Below the pieces are notes generated by a model. That model ran no database searches. It was not told the origin of the DNA and saw only the letters and a program-made list of their open reading frames with translations. Source: Candidatus Pacearchaeota archaeon (lineage in GTDB: Archaea > Nanobdellota > Nanobdellia > Pacearchaeales > GW2011-AR1). From it: 9,461 nt of DNA. The stretch covers positions 1 to 9,461 of the forward strand of contig JAGVXJ010000028.1 in assembly GCA_018303895.1 (NCBI GenBank). The letters are read 5' to 3'. Shown here piece after piece: positions 1 through 5,334 of this stretch. Positions within the stretch are counted from its first letter, which is position 1; each line of letters begins with the position of its first letter. A program made the position numbers and the translations under genes.

Positions 1-254
1 GTCAGATTCTTTGCCTGTTCAAGTGTTTTTCCCTTTGCTAATTCACACACAACATCAGAACTTGCAATTGCTGCTCCGCATCCAAAAGTCTTGAACCCAA
101 TATCTTCTATTTTGTCGTCTTTAACTTTTATTTCAAGGTGCATAATATCCCCGCACGAAGCATTCCCAACTTCTCCGACTCCGTCGGCATTTTTAATATC
201 TTTTACAAATTTCGGATTTTGAAATCTTTTTAATAATTCTTTTGTGTAGTTCAT
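1..254 (-). CDS. iscU: IscU/NifU-type Fe-S cluster assembly scaffold, C-terminus cut by window edge
   Basis: This is the scaffold on which Fe-S clusters are built from sulfur delivered by a cysteine desulfurase. The visible 84 residues start MNYTKELLKRF and carry the IscU signature: Cys34 and Asp36 in GNASCGD, then Cys59 in TFGCGAAIASS. These match the first two cluster-ligand cysteines and the conserved Asp of IscU. The third ligand (the His-Cys pair near residue 100) would lie beyond position 1. Residues MHLEIKVKDDKIEDIGFKTFGC follow the usual beta-strand pattern of the family in overall form. The ATG at 254 lies 8 bases after the stop of the DUF1858 gene, with no clear Shine-Dalgarno sequence, so translation probably couples to the upstream gene. 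It is the last visible gene of the operon that begins with the ArsR regulator at 3100, and IscS is encoded four genes upstream. Family assignment is secure; the C-terminal part is not seen. Confidence 0.93.
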   Translation of the reverse strand, partial: MNYTKELLKRFQNPKFVKDIKNADGVGEVGNASCGDIMHLEIKVKDDKIEDIGFKTFGCGAAIASSDVVCELAKGKTLEQAKNL

Positions 255-262
255 TTTATATT

Positions 263-466
263 TTATTTATTTAGTTTTTTAATTAATTCCTCAATATCTT
301 TTTTGCCCATTCCGTGAGCAAGACAGCCATCTTCAACTGTTTCGCTCATCGCCATTGAACAGCCAATGCAACCCATGCCTGCCTCAAACAAAATCTCTGC
401 TGCATTTTCATTCTTTTCCAAAATCTCACTCAACTTTGTTTTTTTTGTTATTTTTGTCTTGTTCAT
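263..466 (-). CDS. DUF1858-type redox-disulfide small protein
   Basis: A 67-residue protein of the DUF1858 / hybrid-cluster-protein-associated disulfide family. After a lysine-rich start (residues 1-11) comes the helical core LSEILEKNENAAEILFEAG, then the hallmark Cys33-x-x-Cys36 in GMGCIGCSMA, Glu42-Thr43, Cys48 and His51 in the DGCLAHGM segment. The length is that of a single-domain family member. Its biochemical role is not established; the paired cysteines suggest redox or metal/cluster chemistry. The ATG at 466 overlaps the stop of the preceding metalloprotease-like gene (ATGA) and follows an AAGGAG ribosome binding site at 475-480. IscU follows 8 bases downstream. The place between ISC genes suggests an accessory function in Fe-S handling, which is inference. 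Confidence 0.88.
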   Translation of the reverse strand: MNKTKITKKTKLSEILEKNENAAEILFEAGMGCIGCSMAMSETVEDGCLAHGMGKKDIEELIKKLNK

Positions 467-1065
467 TTTGTTATCTCCTTGAATTTTTTAATTATTTTTT
501 CTGCTCCCTCTTTTTTAACAATTTCCCAAGATATTTTATAATCTGGGGAGTCCTTATATTTTTTTATCTCTTTTTCAATAGCTATTTTACCCCTTAATTT
601 TTCTAAAAGTTTCCAATGAATTGCGGAAAGTAAGATATGTGACTTTGTTAATCTCTCCTCTTTCTCATATTTCCTTAATACAAAATTATTCCATTTAGAA
701 TATTCTTTTTTGTTTTGAATAAAAATCTGATGTATTAATTCATGCGTTAAGGTTTCAATAAATCGATTTATGTTTCTTCCATAAGTCCTTATTGTTAATG
801 GGTCTGAAAATGGCCGTCCAACACCGACGACGTAACAGATTATTCTTTTCTCTTTCCATTCAAATCCAGAAATTTTTGAGATTTCTTTTAATATTTTTTC
901 TCTTTTTTCTTCCCAAATATTTTCTGCCTTTTTTATATAATTCAAAATCTCTTTTTTCGAAGGGTACTTCTGGTTTTTTTCTTCTAGATAATTTTGAATA
1001 AATTTTGAGTTCCTATAATTTCTATCATACACATCAGAATATCTAAATTCAATTTTTGGAATCAT
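463..1065 (-). CDS. HExxH putative zinc metalloprotease-like protein in the ISC operon
   Basis: A 200-residue protein with no family name I can give securely. Residues 108-112 are HELIH within ETLTHELIHQIF, the classic zincin zinc-binding helix with catalytic Glu109. A second conserved-looking segment, SHILLSAIHWKLLEKL (142-157), holds His143 and His150, one of which could be the third zinc ligand. The N-terminal 70 residues are charged and predicted mostly helical; residues 75-95 (RIICYVVGVGRPFSDPL) look like a beta-strand region before the active-site helix. There is no signal peptide or membrane segment, so it should be cytoplasmic. The ATG at 1065 overlaps the cysE end by 17 bases and has an AAGGGAG sequence at 1070-1076. 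Its stop overlaps the next start as ATGA. A peptidase function is inferred from the motif alone; substrate is unknown, and it might be a non-proteolytic metal-binding protein. Confidence 0.8.
   Translation of the reverse strand: MIPKIEFRYSDVYDRNYRNSKFIQNYLEEKNQKYPSKKEILNYIKKAENIWEEKREKILKEISKISGFEWKEKRIICYVVGVGRPFSDPLTIRTYGRNINRFIETLTHELIHQIFIQNKKEYSKWNNFVLRKYEKEERLTKSHILLSAIHWKLLEKLRGKIAIEKEIKKYKDSPDYKISWEIVKKEGAEKIIKKFKEITK
475..480 (-). promoter_or_regulatory. Shine-Dalgarno site for the DUF1858 gene
   Basis: AAGGAG lies 8 bases before the ATG at 466, inside the end of the upstream gene. It fixes the start and shows that internal genes of this operon use ribosome binding sites, unlike the leaderless lead gene. 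Confidence 0.7.
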
Positions 1066-1609
1066 TTTTCTCCCTTGAATTTTTTAATTCAATATCTGCT
1101 TTTTTTCCATTTAATTTGATAATTTTTCCAGGAGTTCCGACGACAGTGCAATTGCTTGGGACATCTTTGCTTATAATAAAAGTATCTGCTCCGATTTTTA
1201 CATTGTTCCCGACCTTCAATTTTCCGAGGAGGATTGAACCTGTTCCAATTGTAACATTATCCCCGATTGTTGGATGTCTTTTTCCAATATCTTTTCCTGT
1301 TCCTCCCAATGTTACATTATGAAACATTACGCAATTCTTCCCAATTTCAGATGTCTCGCCAATCACAGTTCCCATTCCATGATCAACAAAAAATCCTTTT
1401 CCAATTCTTGCGCCCGGATGAATTTCAATTCCTGTCAAAAATCTCATTACTTGTGAAATTAATCTCGGAACAAAAGGAATTTTCATTTTGTAAAGTTGGT
1501 GCGAAATATAGCGATGAACAATTATCGCGTGCCAGCTGGGATAAAGCAAAAATTCTATGTTTTTTGCCGACGGGTCATTCCTATAAATCACTTTTATATC
1601 TTCAAACAT
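1049..1609 (-). CDS. cysE: Serine O-acetyltransferase (CysE), short form
   Basis: CysE transfers acetyl from acetyl-CoA to L-serine to give O-acetylserine, the direct precursor of cysteine. The protein has 186 residues. An N-terminal helical part (1-60, including NIEFLLYPSWHAIIVHRYISH) is followed by a left-handed beta-helix of hexapeptide repeats (about 62-165). Family signatures are IHPGARIGKGFFVDHGMG (Asp76-His77, the catalytic His), VIGETSEIG, NVTLGGTGKDIGKRHPTIGD, and the closing VVGTPGKII. It lacks the extra N-terminal helical bundle of the longer E. coli enzyme (about 270 residues), as many short CysE proteins do. The ATG at 1609 is one base after the IscS stop and is preceded by GGTGA at 1616-1620, a full match to the archaeal anti-Shine-Dalgarno. 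Pairing with IscS and IscU is known from bacterial isc and nif clusters. No cysteine synthase is seen in the window. Confidence 0.95.
   Translation of the reverse strand: MFEDIKVIYRNDPSAKNIEFLLYPSWHAIIVHRYISHQLYKMKIPFVPRLISQVMRFLTGIEIHPGARIGKGFFVDHGMGTVIGETSEIGKNCVMFHNVTLGGTGKDIGKRHPTIGDNVTIGTGSILLGKLKVGNNVKIGADTFIISKDVPSNCTVVGTPGKIIKLNGKKADIELKNSREKNDSKN
1070..1076 (-). promoter_or_regulatory. Shine-Dalgarno site for the metalloprotease-like gene
   Basis: AAGGGAG lies 4 bases before the ATG at 1065, within the last codons of cysE, and supports this start. Confidence 0.6.
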
Positions 1610-1610
1610 T

Positions 1611-2798
1611 TTAATTCACCAACGGGCTTATCCTCCTTAATTTTTCAACAATCTTTTTTAATTTTTCAAGAAAATAATCCGCTTCTTCTTTTGTTGTATA
1701 TTTGCTTATTGAAATTCTTATTGAACTATTTGACTGAATATGAGTTAATCCAATTGAATTTAAAACATGGCTTGGTTCCAAAGAATGCGACGAGCACGCT
1801 GAACCTGTCGATGTGCATATTCCTTCGTTCTCAAGATAGCCCCCAATTGCTTCGCCCTCAATATTATTAAAAGAAATATTTACATTGTTGCAAAGCCGTT
1901 TTTCTCCTCGAGAACCATTTAGTTTTGTGTTTTTGATTTTCAAAATTTCATCAATTAAATAATCTCTTAGTTCATACATTTGTTTAATGGCTTTTGCCCC
2001 ATTACTCTGCAATTTGGGGTACACCGAGCGGGGTGGATTTGCAATTTTTACTGCCTTTGCAAATCCAACAATTCCAGGAATATTTTCTGTTCCGCTTCTT
2101 TGCTTTTTTTCGTGCCCTCCGCCGTGCATCAGCGGATTGATTTTTATTCCATCTCGAACATACAATGCACCTACGCCTTTGGGTCCATGAATTTTGTGAG
2201 CGTTTAAGGTTACTAAATCCAAATTTTGTTTTTTAACATCAATCAAAACTTTTGTAAAACTCTGGCACGCGTCGGTGTGGAAAAAAACTTTTTTCTCTTT
2301 GCAAATTTTTCCTATTTTTTCAATATCTTGAATCGTCCCAATTTCATTATTTCCGTGAATGACCGAAACAAGAATTGTTTTTTCGGTTATTGCATTCTCA
2401 ACATCTTTTGGATTTACAAAACCCTCTGAATCCACATCAAGATAAGTAATTTTTGCTCCGAATTTTTCAAGCCATTTGCAAGTATTAAGCACGCAATCAT
2501 GTTCAATCTTTGTCGTGATTATATGATTTTTTGCAGGATAATTTTGCCAAAACAAACCCTTCAAAGCCCAGTTGTTTGCTTCTGTCCCTCCAGATGTAAA
2601 ATAAATCTCAGATGTCTTTGCGTTAATTGAATCAGCGATTATTTTTCTTGCTTTCTCCATTGCCTCCTTTGCTTCCTGTCCCTTGAAGTGAACACTCGAC
2701 GCATTTCCAAACTTCTCGCTAAAATAAGAAATCATTTCTTTCACGACTTCCTCATCTACTTTTGTCGTCGCTGCGTTGTCAAAATATATTTGTTTCAT
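1611..2798 (-). CDS. iscS: Cysteine desulfurase (IscS/NifS family)
   Basis: A PLP enzyme that takes sulfur from L-cysteine as a persulfide and passes it to IscU. I take the ATG at 2798 (395 residues) rather than the upstream in-frame codon at 2828, because MKQIYFDNAATT is the usual N-terminus and this ATG overlaps the ArsR stop as ATGA. Visible key residues are His100 in KIEHDCVL, Asp176 and Gln179 in HTDACQS, PLP-binding Lys202 in NAHKIHGPKG, the GGGHEKKQRSGTENIPG loop, and the catalytic Cys335 in TGSACSS. The length is normal apart from residues about 254-268 (NPPRSVYPKLQSNGA). These sit where E. coli IscS has one continuous helix and make the segment about ten residues longer; they are encoded by unusually GC-rich DNA (see findings). 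The gene is the second of the operon, followed by cysE one base later. Confidence 0.96.
   Translation of the reverse strand: MKQIYFDNAATTKVDEEVVKEMISYFSEKFGNASSVHFKGQEAKEAMEKARKIIADSINAKTSEIYFTSGGTEANNWALKGLFWQNYPAKNHIITTKIEHDCVLNTCKWLEKFGAKITYLDVDSEGFVNPKDVENAITEKTILVSVIHGNNEIGTIQDIEKIGKICKEKKVFFHTDACQSFTKVLIDVKKQNLDLVTLNAHKIHGPKGVGALYVRDGIKINPLMHGGGHEKKQRSGTENIPGIVGFAKAVKIANPPRSVYPKLQSNGAKAIKQMYELRDYLIDEILKIKNTKLNGSRGEKRLCNNVNISFNNIEGEAIGGYLENEGICTSTGSACSSHSLEPSHVLNSIGLTHIQSNSSIRISISKYTTKEEADYFLEKLKKIVEKLRRISPLVN
1616..1620 (-). promoter_or_regulatory. Shine-Dalgarno site for cysE
   Basis: GGTGA lies 6 bases before the ATG at 1609, inside the last codons of the cysteine desulfurase gene. 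It supports the chosen CysE start. Confidence 0.65.
1998..2039 (-). repeat. Possible in-frame inserted GC-rich element within iscS
   Basis: This stretch encodes NPPRSVYPKLQSNG, which is proline- and glycine-containing and breaks a helix of the cysteine desulfurase fold. The 20 bases at 2016-2035 are 75 percent G+C in an otherwise very AT-rich gene. It contains CCCC/GGGG and CACC/GGTG short inverted pairs, and the 8-mer TGCAATTT occurs at 2008-2015 and again at 2040-2047. No second copy is seen in the window, so calling it a mobile palindromic element is inference. Confidence 0.4.
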
Positions 2799-3100
2799 TT
2801 TCCGCATCCCTCGCAATTTCCTTCGCAAAATGTTTTTGCGTGCTTGTCAATTATTTTGAGAATTGGAAGAATTGTTTTTTTATTTAAAGAATAAATTCTT
2901 TCTTTGCCTTTTTGTTTCACATCAACAATATTGCAATGACGCAAGGACATTAATGCATGAGACACTTTGCTTTGCTCTGCGTTCAAATCTTTCACAATCT
3001 CGCTGACATTCTTTGGTCTTTCCTTCAATGAAGATATAATTTGAATTCTAAGAGAACTCGCAAGATTTGTAAAAAATATGTGATATGTGCTATTTTTCAT
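2795..3100 (-). CDS. ArsR-family winged-helix repressor with CX3CX2C tail
   Basis: A 101-residue ArsR/SmtB-type regulator. Residues 10-30 (FTNLASSLRIQIISSLKERP) form the usual first helices. NVSEIVKDLNAEQSKVSHALMSL (31-53) is the helix-turn-helix, with SKVSHALMSL as recognition helix. CNIVDVKQKGKERIYSL (56-72) is the beta wing. Helix 5 (76-90) leads into a C-terminal tail with Cys92, Cys96 and Cys99 in the spacing CX3CX2C; Cys56 sits just after the recognition helix. The classical arsenite CxC in helix 3 is absent. Three closely spaced tail cysteines suggest binding of a metal ion or Fe-S cluster. The ATG at 3100 lies about 25 bases after a TATA box, so the mRNA is probably leaderless. The gene leads the ISC operon and likely controls it and itself. 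Family is clear; effector is inferred. Confidence 0.92.
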   Translation of the reverse strand: MKNSTYHIFFTNLASSLRIQIISSLKERPKNVSEIVKDLNAEQSKVSHALMSLRHCNIVDVKQKGKERIYSLNKKTILPILKIIDKHAKTFCEGNCEGCGK

Positions 3101-3118
3101 ATGAAGGTAATTTCATAT
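3095..3118 (-). promoter_or_regulatory. Candidate operator over the arsR-isc transcription start
   Basis: Two arrangements of the same half-site occur here. TTCATATGAA at 3096-3105 is a perfect palindrome spanning the start codon, and TTTCATAT recurs at 3111-3118, giving a 7-base inverted repeat (3099-3105 with 3112-3118, 6-base gap). The sites lie between the TATA box and the start codon, where a bound repressor would block RNA polymerase. This fits ArsR autoregulation but binding is inferred. Confidence 0.5.
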
Positions 3119-3121
3119 TAC

Positions 3122-3129
3122 TATATAAA
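3122..3129 (-). promoter_or_regulatory. TATA box of the arsR-isc operon
   Basis: TTTATATA on the minus strand, preceded by a purine/A-rich BRE-like CGAAACA. Its centre is about 25 bases before the ATG at 3100, the distance expected if transcription starts at the A of the start codon. This implies a leaderless mRNA. Confidence 0.65.
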
Positions 3130-3208
3130 TGTTTCGTAGGAATTATTCATTGCAAAACTTGTTTCTGTCCAAGAACCTTATCAAGAATCTCAATTGGTTA
3201 TTTCCATA

Positions 3209-3279
3209 TGGGCGCGGAGAGAATCGAACTCCCATCTCCTGGGCTGGAGCCAGGTAGTCTACCACTAGCCTACGCACCC
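3209..3279 (-). tRNA. tRNA-Trp (anticodon CCA)
   Basis: The minus strand folds as a full cloverleaf of 70 bases plus discriminator A. The acceptor stem GGGTGCG pairs with CGCGCCC (one T-G wobble). The anticodon arm is a perfect CCTGG/CCAGG stem with loop CTCCAGC (T33, anticodon CCA, G37). The T arm is GGGAG-TTCGATT-CTCTC with one wobble. The D loop holds the conserved A14, G15, G18G19 and A21. The variable loop has 4 bases, there is no intron (archaeal tRNA-Trp often has one), and the 3' CCA is not encoded. The D stem is weak: G10-T25 wobble, G11-C24, C12-A23 mismatch, T13-G22 wobble. The gene sits alone between the unknown operon and the isc operon. Confidence 0.93.
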
Positions 3280-3302
3280 TTAATGTTATAAGAAATAATC
3301 AA

Positions 3303-3309
3303 TTTTTAA
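3303..3309 (-). promoter_or_regulatory. Possible box A of tRNA-Trp
   Basis: TTAAAAA on the minus strand is centred about 27 bases before the mature tRNA 5' end, where an archaeal TATA/box A is expected. The sequence is a weak match, and the surrounding DNA is AT-rich, so it could be chance. Confidence 0.35.
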
Positions 3310-3315
3310 GTTTGT

Positions 3316-3648
3316 CTATTCAAACAATCTTTTACTCTTTTTTATCTTCAGATTTTTACTATCTTTGTTAAATTTTTCAACCCATTCTTCAAGAGTTCCA
3401 GGTATGGGTCTAACTAGGTTAAGAGAAAGATGAATTTGCGTTGGTCTTTCATATTCTATTAAATATTTATCATCAGGACCACATGTAATACTCGGTTGCA
3501 ATATTGCCGTGCATCCTTCTACCCCTTTAAAAATTCCATAAACCAATTCTCCACTTTCCGATATTCTAACCAATCTATTTTTATGACAATCATAAACACT
3601 TTCATTTTCTTTAATTCCAATATTGTTTTGAACAAATCCCTTTACCAT
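3316..3648 (-). CDS. Unknown 110-residue protein, last gene of the TrmB operon
   Basis: I do not recognise this protein. I choose the ATG at 3648 because it follows a GGTGG ribosome-binding-like sequence (3660-3664) and lies one base after the stop of the repaired upstream reading frame; an in-frame ATG at 3666 would add six residues. The N-terminal two thirds alternate short hydrophobic and polar stretches (LVRISESGELVYGIFKGV, CTAILQPSITCGPDDKYLIEYE), which suggests a small beta-rich fold. It contains three cysteines (CHKNR, GCTA, TCGP). The C-terminus is helical and ends in a lysine-rich tail (KNLKIKKSKRLFE). There is no signal peptide or membrane segment, so it should be cytoplasmic. The stop is 36 bases before the tRNA-Trp gene. 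Confidence 0.75.
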   Translation of the reverse strand: MVKGFVQNNIGIKENESVYDCHKNRLVRISESGELVYGIFKGVEGCTAILQPSITCGPDDKYLIEYERPTQIHLSLNLVRPIPGTLEEWVEKFNKDSKNLKIKKSKRLFE

Positions 3649-3649
3649 T

Positions 3650-3895
3650 TTATTTTTGCCCACCATATTTAATCGCTTTTTTCTTATTAAATTTTTGGAG
3701 ATTAATAAACTCCCTTATGTCTTGTTTTGTCAATTCATCTTGAAAAGAATCTCTTGGATAATCCTCAGAATAATCTAACCTGAGACCATAACCAAATTTT
3801 AAACAAGGTTTTTGTATCGATTGAGGCATCTGATAAATATTTTCTTGCCTTTGAAATGCAAAAATTACTAAAAATAGTCTGCCCTTGATCCCCTC
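3650..3895 (-). pseudogene. C-terminal continuation of the frameshifted unknown gene
   Basis: The frame one base away from the upstream gene is open from 3895 for 81 codons to a TAA at 3650-3652. It reads GRLFLVIFAFQRQENIYQ, then KFGYGLRLDYSEDYPRDSF, then QDELTKQDIREFINLQKF and a lysine-rich end. Balanced composition, AT-ending codons and the fit to the next gene's start argue that it is the true C-terminus. A separate small gene from the ATG at 3829 (59 residues) is possible, but no Shine-Dalgarno supports it. Confidence 0.6.
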
Positions 3896-4238
3896 TTAAT
3901 AAGTTAAACTCAAGAAGACTTGAAACAGGAAAAGCATAGGCAATTTCAGAAGCCCATTTATTCTTAATTTGATCTCTAATTTTTTGGTATTTATTTATCT
4001 CTCCAAAAACAATCTCGACTAATTTATTAGTAGCAGGCAAAAGTTCTTTTCTGGCGTATTTTTCTAAATCTCCATTTTTTAAAAAATCTGGAATTTGCTC
4101 TTCTCCTTTTTCATTTACGTGGATTTTTGAAAGTGAATCAAACAAATTATTTCCTGCTCCTTTTGGGATTTGATCATATAAAAGAAGAAATTCGGAAAAC
4201 ATAAAATCACCATATTGCTTTGGGGTTTCTTTTTCCAT
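3765..4238 (-). CDS. Unknown protein, N-terminal part of a frameshifted gene
   Basis: An unrecognised acidic, mostly helical cytoplasmic protein, starting MEKETPKQYGDFMFSEFLLL six bases after the TrmB stop. The open frame runs 157 codons, but only about the first 118 look native. From about position 3885 the frame turns into a poor tail (TIFSNFCISKARKYLSDAS...), while the neighbouring frame continues with a coding-like sequence to 3650. Joining the two (skipping one base near 3880-3895) gives a protein of about 195 residues whose stop lies just before the next start codon. The N-terminal part includes EKYARKELLPATNKLVEIVFGEINKY and SEIAYAFPVSSLLEFNLL, which look like amphipathic helices. The break may be a sequencing or assembly error, a true pseudogene, or recoding. 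Confidence 0.65.
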   Translation of the reverse strand: MEKETPKQYGDFMFSEFLLLYDQIPKGAGNNLFDSLSKIHVNEKGEEQIPDFLKNGDLEKYARKELLPATNKLVEIVFGEINKYQKIRDQIKNKWASEIAYAFPVSSLLEFNLLRGDQGQTIFSNFCISKARKYLSDASIDTKTLFKIWLWSQVRLF

Positions 4239-4244
4239 CTCAAA

Positions 4245-5024
4245 TCACTTCCCCTTTGTCGCTTGTTCAAACAAAGCCGTAAATGCCTGCGTGAAAAATT
4301 CAGAATTCAACCAGATTGCCATATCTTCCTTGTCAGAAGTTTTTGAAAGATAAAATAAAAGTTCTTTTCTATCGACGATAAAGAATTTCGTGTCAACATC
4401 AATTTTTTTTATTTTAATATCCAAGTCCTTTGAGATTTTTTTTATTAACTCATCGCTTCCAGAAAGCGCGATTTTTATCTTGATATTATTTTGGTTTAGG
4501 ATTTTGAATGTTTGCTTGAAAATGCTTAATTTTAAATTTATATCGTCGGCATTTGCGCAGATAATAACTTCTTTCTTGGCTTCCTGCAAAATTTCCCTTA
4601 GGTAACTTGAAATGTTCGTCTTCCCTTTCAACGACGCAGAAATGTCTTCTCTTTTGATTGGGTCAACTCCGCTCTTGTAAAGTCCTTCAAGCTGCGTATA
4701 TTCGTCAGTTGTTCTTATATTTGACAAATCATTAATTTTATCTTCTGCATTTTTCTTAACATCATTCTTTAATTTCTCGAGAATTATTCTTGGCTTGACG
4801 CCGATGTATTTCACAGGCTTTCCTATTTTTACAATCGCGAAACCTTTTTTGTCAAGTCCTTCAAGCACATCGTAAGTTCTGCTTCTTGGAACTCCAGACA
4901 CATCCGCAATCTCCCCAGCAGAAGCAATTCCTTTTGTAAGCAATGCTAACCAGACTTTTGTTTCGTAAATATTCAAATCAAAATAGTCCTTGATTTTATT
5001 TATGAGTTCTTGTTTAACTAACAT
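4245..5024 (-). CDS. TrmB-family transcriptional regulator
   Basis: A 259-residue archaeal regulator. Residues 15-76 form the TrmB winged helix: NIYETKVWLALLTKGIASAGEIADVSGVPRSRTYDVLEGLDKKGF, followed by a wing ending VKYIGVKP, as in the family. Residues 80-112 are charged and likely a dimerisation coiled coil. Residues about 130-255 (KEVIICANADDINLK, IKIKIALSGSDELI, DTKFFIVDRKELLFYLS, WLNSEFFTQAFTALFEQA) match the phospholipase-D-like effector part of this family. The sugar-binding C-terminal domain of the longer maltose regulator is missing, so a sugar ligand cannot be assumed. The ATG at 5024 is one base after the preceding stop, so the gene is cotranscribed with the 102-residue protein. 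A TACT-N7-AGTA palindrome upstream of the operon promoter may be its operator. Confidence 0.92.
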   Translation of the reverse strand: MLVKQELINKIKDYFDLNIYETKVWLALLTKGIASAGEIADVSGVPRSRTYDVLEGLDKKGFAIVKIGKPVKYIGVKPRIILEKLKNDVKKNAEDKINDLSNIRTTDEYTQLEGLYKSGVDPIKREDISASLKGKTNISSYLREILQEAKKEVIICANADDINLKLSIFKQTFKILNQNNIKIKIALSGSDELIKKISKDLDIKIKKIDVDTKFFIVDRKELLFYLSKTSDKEDMAIWLNSEFFTQAFTALFEQATKGK

Positions 5025-5025
5025 T

Positions 5026-5334
5026 TTAATATTTCTCTCTGAATTTATTTAATTCGTTGTAAGGAATTTTTAATCCAAACTTCATTTCTTCACAAGGCAA
5101 CTTCTCAGATATCTTCCCTTTTTGATCGAAGTGAATTATATTTCTCCCAATATACAAAACCAATGCTAGACCGCCTTCTTCTGGGCTTACTTGCAATTTT
5201 CCATAAAAATCTGTATTTGTCCATCCAGCAGGAGATCCCTCTCTCTTCAAATCAATTCCAAAACCTTTGGCTAAAACTTCTAAAGTTTCTCCTTTGATTT
5301 TTTCACTTAACAATTTTTGTATTTGTTTCTTCAT
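5026..5334 (-). CDS. Unknown 102-residue protein, first gene of the TrmB operon
   Basis: I do not recognise this protein. The start is taken as the ATG at 5334 (KKQIQKLLSEKIKGETLE) rather than the upstream GTG at 5343, because a TATA box lies about 26 bases before it and would start transcription exactly at the ATG. Residues 1-30 are helical and basic. The middle (TDFYGKLQVSPEEGGLALVLYIGRNIIHFDQKGK) looks like a run of beta strands. The end (EMKFGLKIPYNELNKFREKY) is a strand and helix. One cysteine is present, and there are no membrane segments. Being the lead gene with the TrmB regulator one base downstream suggests it belongs to whatever process that regulator senses. Confidence 0.78.
   Translation of the reverse strand: MKKQIQKLLSEKIKGETLEVLAKGFGIDLKREGSPAGWTNTDFYGKLQVSPEEGGLALVLYIGRNIIHFDQKGKISEKLPCEEMKFGLKIPYNELNKFREKY

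Noticed and set aside
792..1870. Several plus-strand open frames over the cysE, metalloprotease-like and iscS genes
   Set aside because: They are antisense shadows with Phe/Ser-rich composition, and the minus-strand products are clearly recognised proteins.
2799..2828. Ten extra residues at the IscS N-terminus from an upstream start
   Set aside because: They overlap the Cys-rich end of the ArsR gene, and the ATGA junction at 2795-2798 gives a standard start.
3140..3208. Gap between the isc promoter and tRNA-Trp, examined for a small RNA or terminator
   Set aside because: No C/D box pair, U-tract or stable hairpin is visible; only a weak GATTCTTG/GGTTCTTG direct repeat.
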